From contig CBFHQM010000009.1 of the NCBI GenBank assembly GCA_965657965.1, positions 1 through 64,000 of the forward strand: 64,000 nucleotides of DNA. The letters run 5' to 3'. How positions within the stretch are numbered: position 1 is the stretch's first letter; each line of letters begins with the position of its first letter. This document shows, one piece after another, positions 14,323 to 23,441 of this stretch. The translations under genes and the position numbers were made by a program. Under the pieces are notes generated by a model, which searched no databases, was not told the DNA's origin, and worked only from the letters and a program-made list of their open reading frames with translations. Source of the DNA: UBA8752 sp965657965 (lineage in GTDB: Bacteria > Bacteroidota > Bacteroidia > Flavobacteriales_D > Sanyastnellaceae).

Positions 14323-16671
14323 ATGCCCACTACGGAAACCCACTCGTCCTTTCGAATGCGCAGCGTTTTTGTCCTCTGCTGCCTTATTGGCGGCACCGTA
14401 CAAGGCCAAACTCTGCCCGATTTTGGCCGTTGGGACACTGTGGCTGTCTACGGTGAGACGGGTGAGTCCATGACCAACCCTTGGACTGGTGGGCTGACTG
14501 CGCCTCAATTCTCTGCGGCTGACCTCGACAGTGATGGTGTCCAAGATTTGTTTCTGTTCGACCGTAGCGGAAACCGCATTCTTCCGTTTCAAGGGTGCAC
14601 CTCCGAAGCGCCCGAATCCGCCGTTACTTATTTGTACCGTCCCGATTGGCGAAACGCATTTCCAGAGGGCATCCAAGAGTGGGCCCTGATTCGAGATGCC
14701 AATTGCGACGGCGTCCCCGACATTTTCCACAACAGCCAGAGTGGCTTCCGAATCTGGTACGGCGCGTCTTCTGGTGACCTTGTGTCTTACCCCGAAGCCC
14801 CCACCACCAATGTCTTTGGCAATTGGGACTTTGGCACTGGAGATCAACAACTGCCGCTCATTTGCCTCAACACCGACATCCCCGCCTTGGATGACTTTGA
14901 TGGAGACGGAGACCTGGACATGGTCACGTGGACCGAAACATCCTCCACACTTTATGCCTACACCGGGCGCGGCGCAACTGAAGGCTCTGTGGGCTGCGGA
15001 GACACCTTGATCTGGGACGTCACCAACCGGTGCTACGGGATGCTGAGTGAAGCTTCGGAGAACAACGAACTGTTCATCGGAGAGGATCACGTGTGCGGGT
15101 TCAATGTGGCCGACCCACGATTGGAATCCGAAACGACGAGCCAAACCCGACATGCCGGGGGGACGACGGCATTGTTGGAGCTTGACGGCGATGGCCATCT
15201 CGACCTCCTTCTCGGAGACGTGTCGTACAACTCACTTACCGCATGCTACATGGAGGATGCGGTCGATGGCCAAGACAGCACCACTTCGACCAACGACACC
15301 TGGCCAGCAGACTTGGGCGGCGTTGCCTTGGACCTGCTTAGGTTTCCTGCAGCCTACCCCCTAGACGTGGACCAAGATGGCGTTCGAGACATCGTCTTGT
15401 CGGTGAATGAGACGTTTGAAATCAACGGACGTCGCGGAGTTTGGCATTACCGGAACACAGGGTCCGATGCCGAACCCGTCTGGACCTTGGTCAACGACGC
15501 CTTACTCCAAGACAACATGATCGATGTTGGGCGGGGAGCCTATCCGGCTTTCACCGACTTCAACGGCGATGGGTTGACCGACATGGTGGTGGCCTGCAAA
15601 GAGCGTTACCTCGGACCAGGAAATACACCCTCACTTTTGGCCCGCTTTCAAAATGTAGGCAGTGAAACCGCTCCTGCATTTGCACAACTGGACACCAATT
15701 GGTTGTCTTTGCCCGACTACAGTCTCGAAAGCACATCACTGGCTTTCGGCGATCTCGACGGCGACGGCGACGACGACCTGATTCTTGGAGATGAGCTGGG
15801 CTACCTGCACCTCTGGACCAACAACGCGGCTCCGGAAACCATGGCGGACTATGCCCTCACCAGCCCAAGTTTGGAAGACAACGAAGGAACGGTCATCGAT
15901 GTGGGGCAGTTCGCCACCCCAGAACTGTACGACCTGGATGGAGACGGCGATCTCGACCTGATCATCGGAGAAAAAAATGGCGGACTGAAGCTCTATGCCA
16001 ATACCGGATCCCCCACTGCCCCCTCCTTTTCGCTTGTGTCGGATGCTGCGGGACAAGTGGACATTGACAACGCGCAAGGCATAGAGGGCTTCCCTACGCC
16101 CCGAATTTTGCACACCGACGATCAAGTGTGGATTGTTGTGGGCAATGAATTGGGCCGCTTGCAAGTGTTTAGCCTTCCAGAGAATCCCATGGAAGAGCCC
16201 GGCCAGCTTTGGCCAGAAGTGACCGACCAATGGAATGGGATTTATGAAGGGTTGTTCTCCGCACCGGCACTGGCCGATTTGGATGGCGATGGGACAACCG
16301 ACTTGGTGCTGGGCGCACGAGATGGTGGGTTGACCCTATGGCGTGGCAATGGTGACGATGCGGTCAGGAATTGCGACCCTGTGGTGATCAACAGCGTGGG
16401 CCAAACCACACAAGCCCCAGCAGTATGGCACCCGAGCCCCAACCCCATCACAGCAGGTGAGCTGCTGGCCGTGCCTTCTTCTCGCTTGACTGTTGTGGAC
16501 ATGCTCGGACGGCCCTTGTACACCCTTCGTGCGCAATCCGGGTCGGTGCGCATTCCTGCGGACTTGCCCTCTGGAACTTACTTCCTGCGTCCAGAAGGGG
16601 CCCAAAACGAACCGGGCGCCCTTCCGTTTTGGAAAAGCGCCCGTCGTTTGGTTGTTGTTGCCGACCGTTAA
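14323..16671 (+). CDS. Secreted FG-GAP/VCBS beta-propeller protein with T9SS sorting domain
   Basis: This protein of about 782 residues has a signal peptide (FVLCCLIGGTVQGQ) and at least eight calcium-binding DxDxDGxxD-type loops spread along the chain, such as DLDSDGVQDLF, DFDGDGDLDMV, DVDQDGVRDIV, DFNGDGLTDMV and three late copies of DLDGDG. Together these suggest one or more seven-bladed FG-GAP propellers. The last 85 residues (PSPNPITAGELL ... GTYFLRPEG) are a T9SS type A sorting domain. Such proteins are surface or extracellular and may bind polysaccharide or partners; no enzymatic motif is seen. ATG 14356 is an equally plausible start. It is convergent with mdh, 12 bases away. Confidence 0.87.
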   Translation: MPTTETHSSFRMRSVFVLCCLIGGTVQGQTLPDFGRWDTVAVYGETGESMTNPWTGGLTAPQFSAADLDSDGVQDLFLFDRSGNRILPFQGCTSEAPESAVTYLYRPDWRNAFPEGIQEWALIRDANCDGVPDIFHNSQSGFRIWYGASSGDLVSYPEAPTTNVFGNWDFGTGDQQLPLICLNTDIPALDDFDGDGDLDMVTWTETSSTLYAYTGRGATEGSVGCGDTLIWDVTNRCYGMLSEASENNELFIGEDHVCGFNVADPRLESETTSQTRHAGGTTALLELDGDGHLDLLLGDVSYNSLTACYMEDAVDGQDSTTSTNDTWPADLGGVALDLLRFPAAYPLDVDQDGVRDIVLSVNETFEINGRRGVWHYRNTGSDAEPVWTLVNDALLQDNMIDVGRGAYPAFTDFNGDGLTDMVVACKERYLGPGNTPSLLARFQNVGSETAPAFAQLDTNWLSLPDYSLESTSLAFGDLDGDGDDDLILGDELGYLHLWTNNAAPETMADYALTSPSLEDNEGTVIDVGQFATPELYDLDGDGDLDLIIGEKNGGLKLYANTGSPTAPSFSLVSDAAGQVDIDNAQGIEGFPTPRILHTDDQVWIVVGNELGRLQVFSLPENPMEEPGQLWPEVTDQWNGIYEGLFSAPALADLDGDGTTDLVLGARDGGLTLWRGNGDDAVRNCDPVVINSVGQTTQAPAVWHPSPNPITAGELLAVPSSRLTVVDMLGRPLYTLRAQSGSVRIPADLPSGTYFLRPEGAQNEPGALPFWKSARRLVVVADR

Positions 16672-16683
16672 AGTCGTGACAAC

Positions 16684-17628
16684 TTAGACGTTCATTCCGT
16701 CCAACACGTCTGCGACGTCTTTGACGGCTTTGGCGCTCTCGTGAAGCAAGGCCATCTCTGCCTCGTTCAGTTGAAGCTCAATCACCTCTTCGATGCCATT
16801 GGCGCCCAACTTAACGGGCACGCCGAGGTGGACATCGTTCAAGCCGTACTGCCCGGTTAAGCGCGCACAACAGGGGAAAATCCGCTTTTGGTCCTTCACA
16901 ATGGCTTCAACCATTTGAGCGGCAGCAGCACCCGGTGCATACCATGCCGACGTTCCGAGGAGCTGGACGATTTCGCCGCCGCCCTTCTTGGTGCGCTGAA
17001 CAATGGCCTCCAAAGCGTCAGCGTCGATCAGTTCAGTCACCGGAATGCCGCCCACAGTCGTGTAGCGCGGAAGCGGAACCATGGTGTCGCCATGGCCGCC
17101 CATCAACACCGCTTGGATGTCCTTTGGGCTCACGTTCAGTGCCTCTGCAAGGAAGGCGCGGTAACGCGCTGTATCCAAGACACCGGCCATGCCCATGACA
17201 CGGTGGTCAGGCAGGCCTGCTGTTTTCCATGCTTGGTAGGTCATCACATCCAAAGGATTGGACACGATCACAATGATGGCTTCGGGGCTGTGAGGCAGAA
17301 TCTGCTCGGTCACGGTTTTGACAATGCCGGCGTTGGTGGCAATCAAATCGTCACGGCTCATTCCAGGCTTCCGCGGAAGACCACTGGTGATCACCACCAC
17401 ATCTGAGTTGGCCGTTTTACTGTAATCGTTGGTGGAGCCGACCGTGCGGGTATCGTAACTGTTGACAGGGCTGGTCTCCCAAATGTCGAGGGCCTTTCCT
17501 TCGGCGAAGCCTTCCTTGATGTCGAGGAGAACAACTTCGTTACAGACTTCTCGGGTGGCGAGGACGTCGGCGCAAGTGGCGCCCACATTGCCCGCTCCGA
17601 CGACGGTGACCTTTGTGCGTTGGATCAT
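16684..17628 (-). CDS. mdh: Malate dehydrogenase (NAD)
   Basis: This 314-residue enzyme of the lactate/malate dehydrogenase family interconverts malate and oxaloacetate in the TCA cycle. It has the Rossmann motif GAGNVG (residues about 10-15) and the substrate loop LPRKPGMSRDDL; the arginine pair in that loop marks malate rather than lactate specificity. The catalytic histidine is in GGHGDTMVPLPRY. The ATG at 17628 is fixed by the short distance to the Rossmann motif; the frame remains open to 17994 without homologous sequence. Transcribed divergently from the MORN-like gene. Confidence 0.97.
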   Translation of the reverse strand: MIQRTKVTVVGAGNVGATCADVLATREVCNEVVLLDIKEGFAEGKALDIWETSPVNSYDTRTVGSTNDYSKTANSDVVVITSGLPRKPGMSRDDLIATNAGIVKTVTEQILPHSPEAIIVIVSNPLDVMTYQAWKTAGLPDHRVMGMAGVLDTARYRAFLAEALNVSPKDIQAVLMGGHGDTMVPLPRYTTVGGIPVTELIDADALEAIVQRTKKGGGEIVQLLGTSAWYAPGAAAAQMVEAIVKDQKRIFPCCARLTGQYGLNDVHLGVPVKLGANGIEEVIELQLNEAEMALLHESAKAVKDVADVLDGMNV

Positions 17629-17655
17629 TTTGAGGAAATTGAGTGAATCGGTCTG

Positions 17656-17663
17656 CAAAAGTA
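17656..17663 (-). promoter_or_regulatory. Possible -7 element of mdh
   Basis: The minus strand reads TACTTTTG, an exact TAnnTTTG match, 28 bases before the mdh ATG. No TTG box is present at the usual spacing. Confidence 0.45.
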
Positions 17664-17680
17664 AGGGACGGAATACGCCG

Positions 17681-17692
17681 CAGGGTACCCTG
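17681..17692. promoter_or_regulatory. 12-bp perfect palindrome between divergent genes
   Basis: CAGGGTACCCTG is a perfect 12-base palindrome in the 87-base region between mdh and the MORN-like gene, 18 bases upstream of the possible mdh -7 element. Its position would suit an operator, but one palindrome of this length can occur by chance. Confidence 0.25.
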
Positions 17693-17715
17693 TTCGTTCC
17701 CAACTTGTATCCTCG

Positions 17716-18822
17716 ATGATGTCGCGACTTTTTCTCCTCTTCTTCTGTGGGCTTCTTTGGACCTCTGCCGCCTTGGCTCAACCGGGAACCAACACCGAGC
17801 AATGGCCCGATGGACGCCCAGGATCCGACTTTAATGTGACCGATGCCAACGGGCTCAAACAAGGCCGGTGGATTCGCGTTTACCCCGATGGCGGACTCTA
17901 CTACAGTGGGACTTTTGACCACGGCCGACCTGTGGGACACTTTACCTTTTTTCGGGAAAATGGAAGGGTCCTCAGTGAAGTCCAGCACGCCCAAGGCGCG
18001 GATTCTGCTGCGGCCATTTTATACCGGGAAAACGGCAGTGTGTCGCATCAAGGATCCTACCTCACCGTCCAAATAGACGGTGAATGGCGCCAATGGAAAA
18101 CCGGACGTTGGGAAGCACTCGATGCCCAAGGGCATCTTCGGGTGGAAGAACACTACACAAAAGACACCTTGAACGGAGCGTACATCGCCTATCACGGCAA
18201 CGGCCAAATTTTGGAACAGGGCATGTACGACATGGGCGCCAAGCAAGGCATTTGGCGGGCATTTGACCGAGAGGGCGCGACGCGAGGTTCAGAGACTTGG
18301 TCGAAGGGCCAAAAAAACGGACCCGCGGAGGTCATGAAGGAAGGGGGAAAACCCTTGAGTGCAGGCCTTTATGAAAACGGACTTCCTGTGGGCACTTGGA
18401 AAACCTTTACCCCCAATGGAAAGGTCCGGTCCTTGGTCACTTATGAAGAAGGGAGGGTAACCAGCGAGGCCCCGCAAAATGGGGAATTCTCCGCCAACTA
18501 CCCCAGTGGTCGGCCAGAATGGGTGGCCAGATATGCCCATGGCAACATGGATGGTCCTTTTACCCAATGGCATGACTCTGGTGAATGGATCATGGTTCCG
18601 GCTGAACAAGGAGCGGCCTCGGGTGTCCCGGCCATGCCAGCCGGCCGAGGAACAGACAGCCGCGACCCGCTGCGTCGCGAATTGCGCAATCAACCCATGA
18701 AAGAAATGGGAGAGTACACCGCAGGCGTGAAGGATGGGCCTTGGCGCTATTTCGACGAACAAGGTGACCTCCTCCGCAAGGAAACCTGGAATTTGGGGCG
18801 GCTTCAATCCACCGAAGAATGA
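17716..18822 (+). CDS. Secreted MORN/YwqK-like repeat protein
   Basis: This 368-residue protein has a signal peptide (residues 1-22, ending ALAQ) and a chain of about eight short MORN/YwqK-type repeats with the pattern G-x-W-x-x-Y-x-x-x-G-x-x-x-x-x-G-x-Y; examples are GRWIRVYPDGGLYYSGTF, GAYIAYHGNGQILEQGMY and GPWRYFDEQGDLLRKE. Such beta-rich repeats are common in Bacteroidota exported proteins, and their function is usually unknown. Its stop overlaps the start of the downstream protease as ATGA, so the two are translationally coupled and may act together outside the cytoplasm. No T9SS domain is seen. Confidence 0.82.
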   Translation: MMSRLFLLFFCGLLWTSAALAQPGTNTEQWPDGRPGSDFNVTDANGLKQGRWIRVYPDGGLYYSGTFDHGRPVGHFTFFRENGRVLSEVQHAQGADSAAAILYRENGSVSHQGSYLTVQIDGEWRQWKTGRWEALDAQGHLRVEEHYTKDTLNGAYIAYHGNGQILEQGMYDMGAKQGIWRAFDREGATRGSETWSKGQKNGPAEVMKEGGKPLSAGLYENGLPVGTWKTFTPNGKVRSLVTYEEGRVTSEAPQNGEFSANYPSGRPEWVARYAHGNMDGPFTQWHDSGEWIMVPAEQGAASGVPAMPAGRGTDSRDPLRRELRNQPMKEMGEYTAGVKDGPWRYFDEQGDLLRKETWNLGRLQSTEE

Positions 18823-20582
18823 AATCAGCGCTGTTTTTCCTGTCCTTGACTTGGGCTCTCACCCACACAATCAGCGCCCAAATTGCGCCCAATCACCATT
18901 GGGTCGGGTTTCAAGACAAGGTGGGTTGCGGGGTGGAGTTGAACGCGCCCAATGCGGGACAAGCCCTGCTCTCTCAGCGCGCGCTGGACCGAAGAATGCG
19001 ACATGGCATTGCGTTGGACTCTACCGACCTCCCGTTGTGCGCACACTATGTTTCCGATGTCCTCGCCCTTGGCGCTTCCAATGAAGGACAAGCCCTGCGC
19101 GTCCTGCACCAAAGCAAGTGGTTCAATGGCATTGTCGTTCAAATTGATACCGCGCTGGCCGACTCCTCACAAGTGGTGGCACTCTTGGCCGAGATTGAGT
19201 CCTTGACCAGTGTGGCCGAAGTGCGTCGGACAAACTGGCATCAGAGTCGAGGCGAAATGCCTGTGGTTCCGCAGCGCCGCCGAACCCCTGTGTTGGACGA
19301 AAGCGGCACCGGACCGTACGGCATGGCTTGGGACCAAACCCGGCAACTCCGTCTCGACTTGATCCACGGACTCGGCCACAAAGGCCAAGGGATGATGGTG
19401 GGGGTTTTGGACAGCGGATTTGACCGCATCGACACCAATCCCGCCCTGGAACGCGCACGACAAGACGGCCGCATTCAAGTCGGCGGAAACTTCCCCAATG
19501 GAGGCGCCATTTCTCCGTTCATCTACGAGGAGCATTCTCATGGCGCCATGGTGCTCTCGACCATGGCGGGTGTTTTGGATTCGTCTCAAGCAGGGCCATT
19601 CATGGGCAGCGCTCCCGATGCGGCTTATGTCTTGTTTCGCACCGAAGATGTGGGGTGGGAAAATCTGGTGGAGGAGTACCATTGGGTGGCTGCAGCGGAA
19701 AGGGCAGACAGCATAGGCTGCGACATCCTCAATACTTCCTTGGGCTATTCCCTGTTCGACGACACCACGGCGCACCACGATCTTCTCGAACTCGACGGCA
19801 ATACTTTTCGCATTACCCAAGCCTCAGACTTGGCCGCTTCCAAAGGCATGTTGGTCTTCAACTCCGCTGGCAACAGTGGCAACAGCGCTTGGCAAAAGAT
19901 CACAGCACCCGCAGATGGCGACAGTGTACTGGCCATTGGAGCCGTAGGGGCCAACGGGGTTCGGGCCAGTTTTAGCAGCTTTGGCCCAACCGCAGATGGC
20001 CGCATCAAACCCGACTTGTGCGCCATGGGACAAGACGCCGCCTACATCCACCCCGACGGGTCCATTCGCACCGGAAACGGCACGTCCTTCTCCTCCCCCA
20101 TTTTGTGCGGTGCCGCGACCAGCTTGTGGAGTGCACACCCCAACCAACCGGCTTGGGCCATTCGCAACGCCTTGATCGAATCTGCTTCGCAATCGACAGC
20201 TCCCGACACGACCCGAGGTTATGGCATTCCCGATCTGTGGGCGGCCCACCTTGCGCTGGGGGGCACAGCACCTGCAGAAGACGAGGCCAATGTGGTGGTC
20301 TTTCCCAACCCTGTCCCCACCGCCAGCCAAAGGCTGAAGGTGATGTTTCGAGAGCCGATGCTGCTCTCTGCCCCAAGCCAACCGCTTGAATGGACCGTGC
20401 TGGCCGCCTCTGGCCGCCTGATTTCCGAGGGGCAAATGGCGCGCGGCAAAGAAGTGCTCACCACGTTCACCCTGCACACAGCACCCTTGGCAACAGGTAC
20501 TTACCTGCTGTTGCTCCGCGGCGTCCCCTTGGAAGACAAAAGCGCCCCCCCCACCGCTTGGGGAAGATTTGTGGTGGAATGA
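18819..20582 (+). CDS. Secreted subtilisin-family (S8) serine protease with T9SS sorting domain
   Basis: This 587-residue protein has a signal peptide (1-20, ending TISAQ), a propeptide-like region to about residue 170, and a complete S8 catalytic domain: Asp in GVLDSGFD, His in EEHSHGAMVLSTMAG, the oxyanion Asn in NSAGNSGN, and Ser in GNGTSFSSPI. The C-terminal 95 residues (VVFPNPVPTASQRLKV ... TGTYLLLLRG) form a T9SS sorting domain, so it is probably a secreted or surface protease. It is coupled to the MORN-like gene through an ATGA overlap and followed by the basic protein 13 bases later, suggesting a three-gene operon. Confidence 0.92.
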   Translation: MKSALFFLSLTWALTHTISAQIAPNHHWVGFQDKVGCGVELNAPNAGQALLSQRALDRRMRHGIALDSTDLPLCAHYVSDVLALGASNEGQALRVLHQSKWFNGIVVQIDTALADSSQVVALLAEIESLTSVAEVRRTNWHQSRGEMPVVPQRRRTPVLDESGTGPYGMAWDQTRQLRLDLIHGLGHKGQGMMVGVLDSGFDRIDTNPALERARQDGRIQVGGNFPNGGAISPFIYEEHSHGAMVLSTMAGVLDSSQAGPFMGSAPDAAYVLFRTEDVGWENLVEEYHWVAAAERADSIGCDILNTSLGYSLFDDTTAHHDLLELDGNTFRITQASDLAASKGMLVFNSAGNSGNSAWQKITAPADGDSVLAIGAVGANGVRASFSSFGPTADGRIKPDLCAMGQDAAYIHPDGSIRTGNGTSFSSPILCGAATSLWSAHPNQPAWAIRNALIESASQSTAPDTTRGYGIPDLWAAHLALGGTAPAEDEANVVVFPNPVPTASQRLKVMFREPMLLSAPSQPLEWTVLAASGRLISEGQMARGKEVLTTFTLHTAPLATGTYLLLLRGVPLEDKSAPPTAWGRFVVE

Positions 20583-20595
20583 CAACACCTCTGCC

Positions 20596-20976
20596 ATGAA
20601 CCTTCGGATCGCTTTTGGATGGGCTTTGACCTGTGTCTTGTGCGTGAACACCCTTCATATGGAGGCGCAGCGAGAACGGTCTCAAAGCCCGAAGCGCCAG
20701 CGCAAAGCGCAGATGAAAATGAAACAGGAGCGCGCAAAAAAACAAGACAATGCGTTCCGAGAGGGTCGAAAAGCCCATTGGAAAGCCCAAGACGGGGCGA
20801 CCCGAAAACGCATGCGTTCCCAACGCCGTGCCGCCAAGCGCATGCGTCGAGGTGGTGGTCCAGACAGTTGGTATGTGGGCCTCTTTAAATCGCGCCATCC
20901 CGTGCCTTGGACCCAACGCGCCTCCACCAAGATTGGCAACCTATTCAAACGCAAGAGAAAACGTCGGGTTTACTGA
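20596..20976 (+). CDS. Small, extremely basic secreted protein of unknown function
   Basis: This 126-residue protein starts with a signal peptide (residues about 1-25, ending HMEAQ). About 35 of the next 100 residues are Lys or Arg, against only about six acidic ones, with runs such as KRMRSQRRAAKRMRR and a C-terminal FKRKRKRRVY. I recognise no family. It could bind nucleic acid, heparin-like or anionic polysaccharides, or lipopolysaccharide after export, but this rests on charge alone. It is the last gene of the MORN-protease unit and is followed by a strong terminator. ATG at 20596 is chosen because it begins the signal peptide. Confidence 0.72.
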   Translation: MNLRIAFGWALTCVLCVNTLHMEAQRERSQSPKRQRKAQMKMKQERAKKQDNAFREGRKAHWKAQDGATRKRMRSQRRAAKRMRRGGGPDSWYVGLFKSRHPVPWTQRASTKIGNLFKRKRKRRVY

Positions 20977-20996
20977 TTCAAGACCCTTCCAACATC

Positions 20997-21026
20997 AAAA
21001 AAGCCCCTCTGATGAGGGGCTTTTTT
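20997..21026. terminator. Bidirectional terminator
   Basis: A 13-base perfect stem (AAAAAAGCCCCTC with GAGGGGCTTTTTT) closes a TGAT loop. It ends in T-runs on both strands, serving the basic-protein gene on plus and tRNA-Thr(CGT) on minus. Confidence 0.92.
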
Positions 21027-21028
21027 AG

Positions 21029-21101
<73 letters not shown>

Positions 21102-21128
21102 TTGCACATCGTTTCCGACGGCGGTGGG

Positions 21129-21161
21129 CAAAGATACGCACCCTGTTGAAGAAGGTTGCAA
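21129..21161 (-). promoter_or_regulatory. Promoter of tRNA-Thr(CGT)
   Basis: On the minus strand TTG (21161-21159), 22 bases, then TATCTTTG (21136-21129) match the Bacteroidota consensus. Transcription would start about 24 bases before the mature tRNA end. Confidence 0.65.
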
Positions 21162-21201
21162 CTGCACGGTCATTTTCGCGAAACTCGAACCAACCGTTTC
21201 T

Positions 21202-22521
21202 CTACTCGCCCTTTTTGGAGCCCCAAAGGCTGCGCAGAAACTCCGCCAATCCGCGCTCGCGCGGCGTGTTTCCCAGGACGAAGAACCGACGGCCAACCAA
21301 CGCCTCAGGGAGCCCTTCTTGACCGCTAAATCCACCGTGGTCATGATCATATTTATACCCACTTCCGTGCCCGAGCTCCTTCATCAGTTTGGTCGGGGCA
21401 TTGCGCAAATGCATGGGAACAGGCAAGTCACCATGCTGCTGCACTGCTTGCTGCGCTGCACCAATGGCAGCATAAGCACTGTTTGACTTCGGACTCGAGG
21501 CCAAATAGGTGGCGCATTGAGACAAGGGAATCCGGCACTCCGGAATGCCCAGCCGCTCCACCGCGTCGAAAGTGGCATTGGCCAAGACCAGCGCCGTAGG
21601 GTTCGCATGGCCAATGTCCTCGCTTGCCGAAATCAAAAGTCGTCGGGCAATGAACTTGGGATCTTCCCCACCCTCAATCATCCGTGCCAACCAATACACA
21701 GCGGCGTCCGGGTCACTCGAACGGATGGACTTGATGAGGGCCGAAGCAATGTCGTAATGCGTATCACCGGTCTTGTCGTATCGCGACAGGTTCGCCTGAA
21801 TGAACCTCGAAACCAAGGCGTCATCCAATTTGATCCCCTCCTCTTCGTTGGTTTCCGGCTGCTCTTGACGCTCCGATGCCGCACCGGCCACCACCAATTC
21901 CAGAACATTCAAAAGGCGACGTCCATCCCCCCCACTCGCGCGCAACAACGCATCCCATTGCACCACTTCCACGCCGTGATGCTGGAGCCACTCATCTTTG
22001 GCAAGGGCACGGTGAACGAGGGCTTCTAGCTCCAAGCGACCGAAGGCTTCCAAAACGTACACCTGACTGCGAGACAGCAGGGCTGGAATGACTTCGAAAC
22101 TCGGGTTTTCTGTCGTGGCCCCAATCAAGGTAACGGACCCTCGCTCAACAGCGCCCAAAAGGCTGTCTTGTTGGGACTTTGAGAAGCGGTGAATCTCGTC
22201 AATAAAAAGCACTGCACGGGTACTGAACATGCCTTGTCGTTCCGCACTATCGATGACCCCACGCACCTCTTTCACTCCGCTGCGAATGGCACTCAATTGA
22301 TGAAAAGGGCGCCCGGTTGCTTCGGCCATGAGCCGAGCCAACGTGGTTTTCCCAACTCCCGGAGGACCCCACAAGATCATGGATGGGAGTTGCCCTGCCG
22401 ACATGGCCCGGCGCAAGGTGGCGTCCGGTCCTACGAGGTGACTTTGCCCCACATAATCGTCGAGGACACGTGGCCGCATTCGCTCTGCAAGCGGCGCATC
22501 TGTTTGGGGAGCGATATTCAT
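21202..22521 (-). CDS. rarA: Replication-associated recombination protein A (AAA+ ATPase)
   Basis: This 439-residue AAA+ protein is RarA/MgsA, a clamp-loader-like ATPase acting at stalled replication forks. Walker A GPPGVGKTT is at residues 52-60 and Walker B LFIDEIHRF at 105-113; sensor-1 GATTENPSF and the C-terminal tetramerisation region (YDHDHGGFSGQ) follow. It is the last gene of a three-gene operon, and its ATG overlaps the stop of the acyltransferase gene (ATGA). Confidence 0.95.
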   Translation of the reverse strand: MNIAPQTDAPLAERMRPRVLDDYVGQSHLVGPDATLRRAMSAGQLPSMILWGPPGVGKTTLARLMAEATGRPFHQLSAIRSGVKEVRGVIDSAERQGMFSTRAVLFIDEIHRFSKSQQDSLLGAVERGSVTLIGATTENPSFEVIPALLSRSQVYVLEAFGRLELEALVHRALAKDEWLQHHGVEVVQWDALLRASGGDGRRLLNVLELVVAGAASERQEQPETNEEEGIKLDDALVSRFIQANLSRYDKTGDTHYDIASALIKSIRSSDPDAAVYWLARMIEGGEDPKFIARRLLISASEDIGHANPTALVLANATFDAVERLGIPECRIPLSQCATYLASSPKSNSAYAAIGAAQQAVQQHGDLPVPMHLRNAPTKLMKELGHGSGYKYDHDHGGFSGQEGLPEALVGRRFFVLGNTPRERGLAEFLRSLWGSKKGE

Positions 22522-23441
22522 GGGGCAACGACCATGGTGTCTTTGGGAACAATCGGATCATGCAGGGGTACACCTTCAGGACGGGTGTGTTTCCAACGTG
22601 TATGGGACCAAAGCCAATGCGCAGGCGCCTCTCGAATTTGCGCTTCCAGCCGGTTGTAGGTCGCGCGAAGCAGTGACCCTTTGGGCCATGTTTTAGGCGC
22701 GTCGGTGATCAAGTCGTAGTGAACTTCCCAATGGCCCCTTGGTTTGCCTTTGGCGCGCTGGACCCGGAAAAAGACCACCGGCATGTCCATTTTCCTGGCA
22801 AAAGCCTCCAACCCAAAATGCATGGCCGTTTCCTGCCCCATCCATTCCATCCACCAAGCTTTAAGTGGATCCAGTGGGCGCTGATCCACGGCCAACGTCA
22901 CGGCCTTGGCGCGCCCTGCTTCTTCCATCATCCATTTGGACACCGCCTTCATGGGCACCAACTCCGTGCCCAATTTGCACCGTGTCTCGAGAATCACGCC
23001 GTCGTAAAACAGATTCGACAAAGGCTTGTATACCCCCATAACCGGAAGCGGCAATGCGGCTCCAGCTGTTACGGCATATCGCTCCCAATTGCCATAGTGG
23101 CCGCAGGAAAGCAACACACCCGGGGCCCGGTTCGCATAGGGTGCCAACACTTCAGGATTGATGTGATGGAAGCGCTTCAACAACTCCGCCTCCCCGGCAT
23201 GAAAATGTCGGAGCGACTCCACCACCACTTCTGCCAAATGCGTGTAGAAGTTTCGGGCGGTTTTCTTGAGCCATGTTTCGTCCTTTTCGGGAAATGCGCG
23301 CTTGAGATTGGCCAGCACCACCCTTTTACGATACCCACTCCACCACAGCGCCATGGACAGGACATCCGCCAACAGGTAAAGCAGGGAATAGGGAAGTCTG
23401 CCCAAGGGCGAGACAAATAAAAAATGAAGCAGTTTGGTCAT
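22518..23441 (-). CDS. LpxL-like lysophospholipid/lipid A acyltransferase
   Basis: This 307-residue membrane-associated protein belongs to the LpxL/HtrB lauroyl acyltransferase group. An N-terminal hydrophobic segment (about 5-35) precedes the catalytic motif HYGNWE at residues 115-120 (H-x4-E, the variant typical of lipid A late acyltransferases) and VDQRPLDPL further on. It probably adds a secondary acyl chain to lipid A or an aminolipid at the inner membrane; the substrate is inferred from the family. It overlaps both neighbours by four bases, so all three genes are coupled. Confidence 0.88.
   Translation of the reverse strand: MTKLLHFLFVSPLGRLPYSLLYLLADVLSMALWWSGYRKRVVLANLKRAFPEKDETWLKKTARNFYTHLAEVVVESLRHFHAGEAELLKRFHHINPEVLAPYANRAPGVLLSCGHYGNWERYAVTAGAALPLPVMGVYKPLSNLFYDGVILETRCKLGTELVPMKAVSKWMMEEAGRAKAVTLAVDQRPLDPLKAWWMEWMGQETAMHFGLEAFARKMDMPVVFFRVQRAKGKPRGHWEVHYDLITDAPKTWPKGSLLRATYNRLEAQIREAPAHWLWSHTRWKHTRPEGVPLHDPIVPKDTMVVAP

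Noticed and set aside
16672..16683. Terminator between the FG-GAP gene and mdh
   Set aside because: Only 12 bases separate the convergent stops and no inverted repeat is present.
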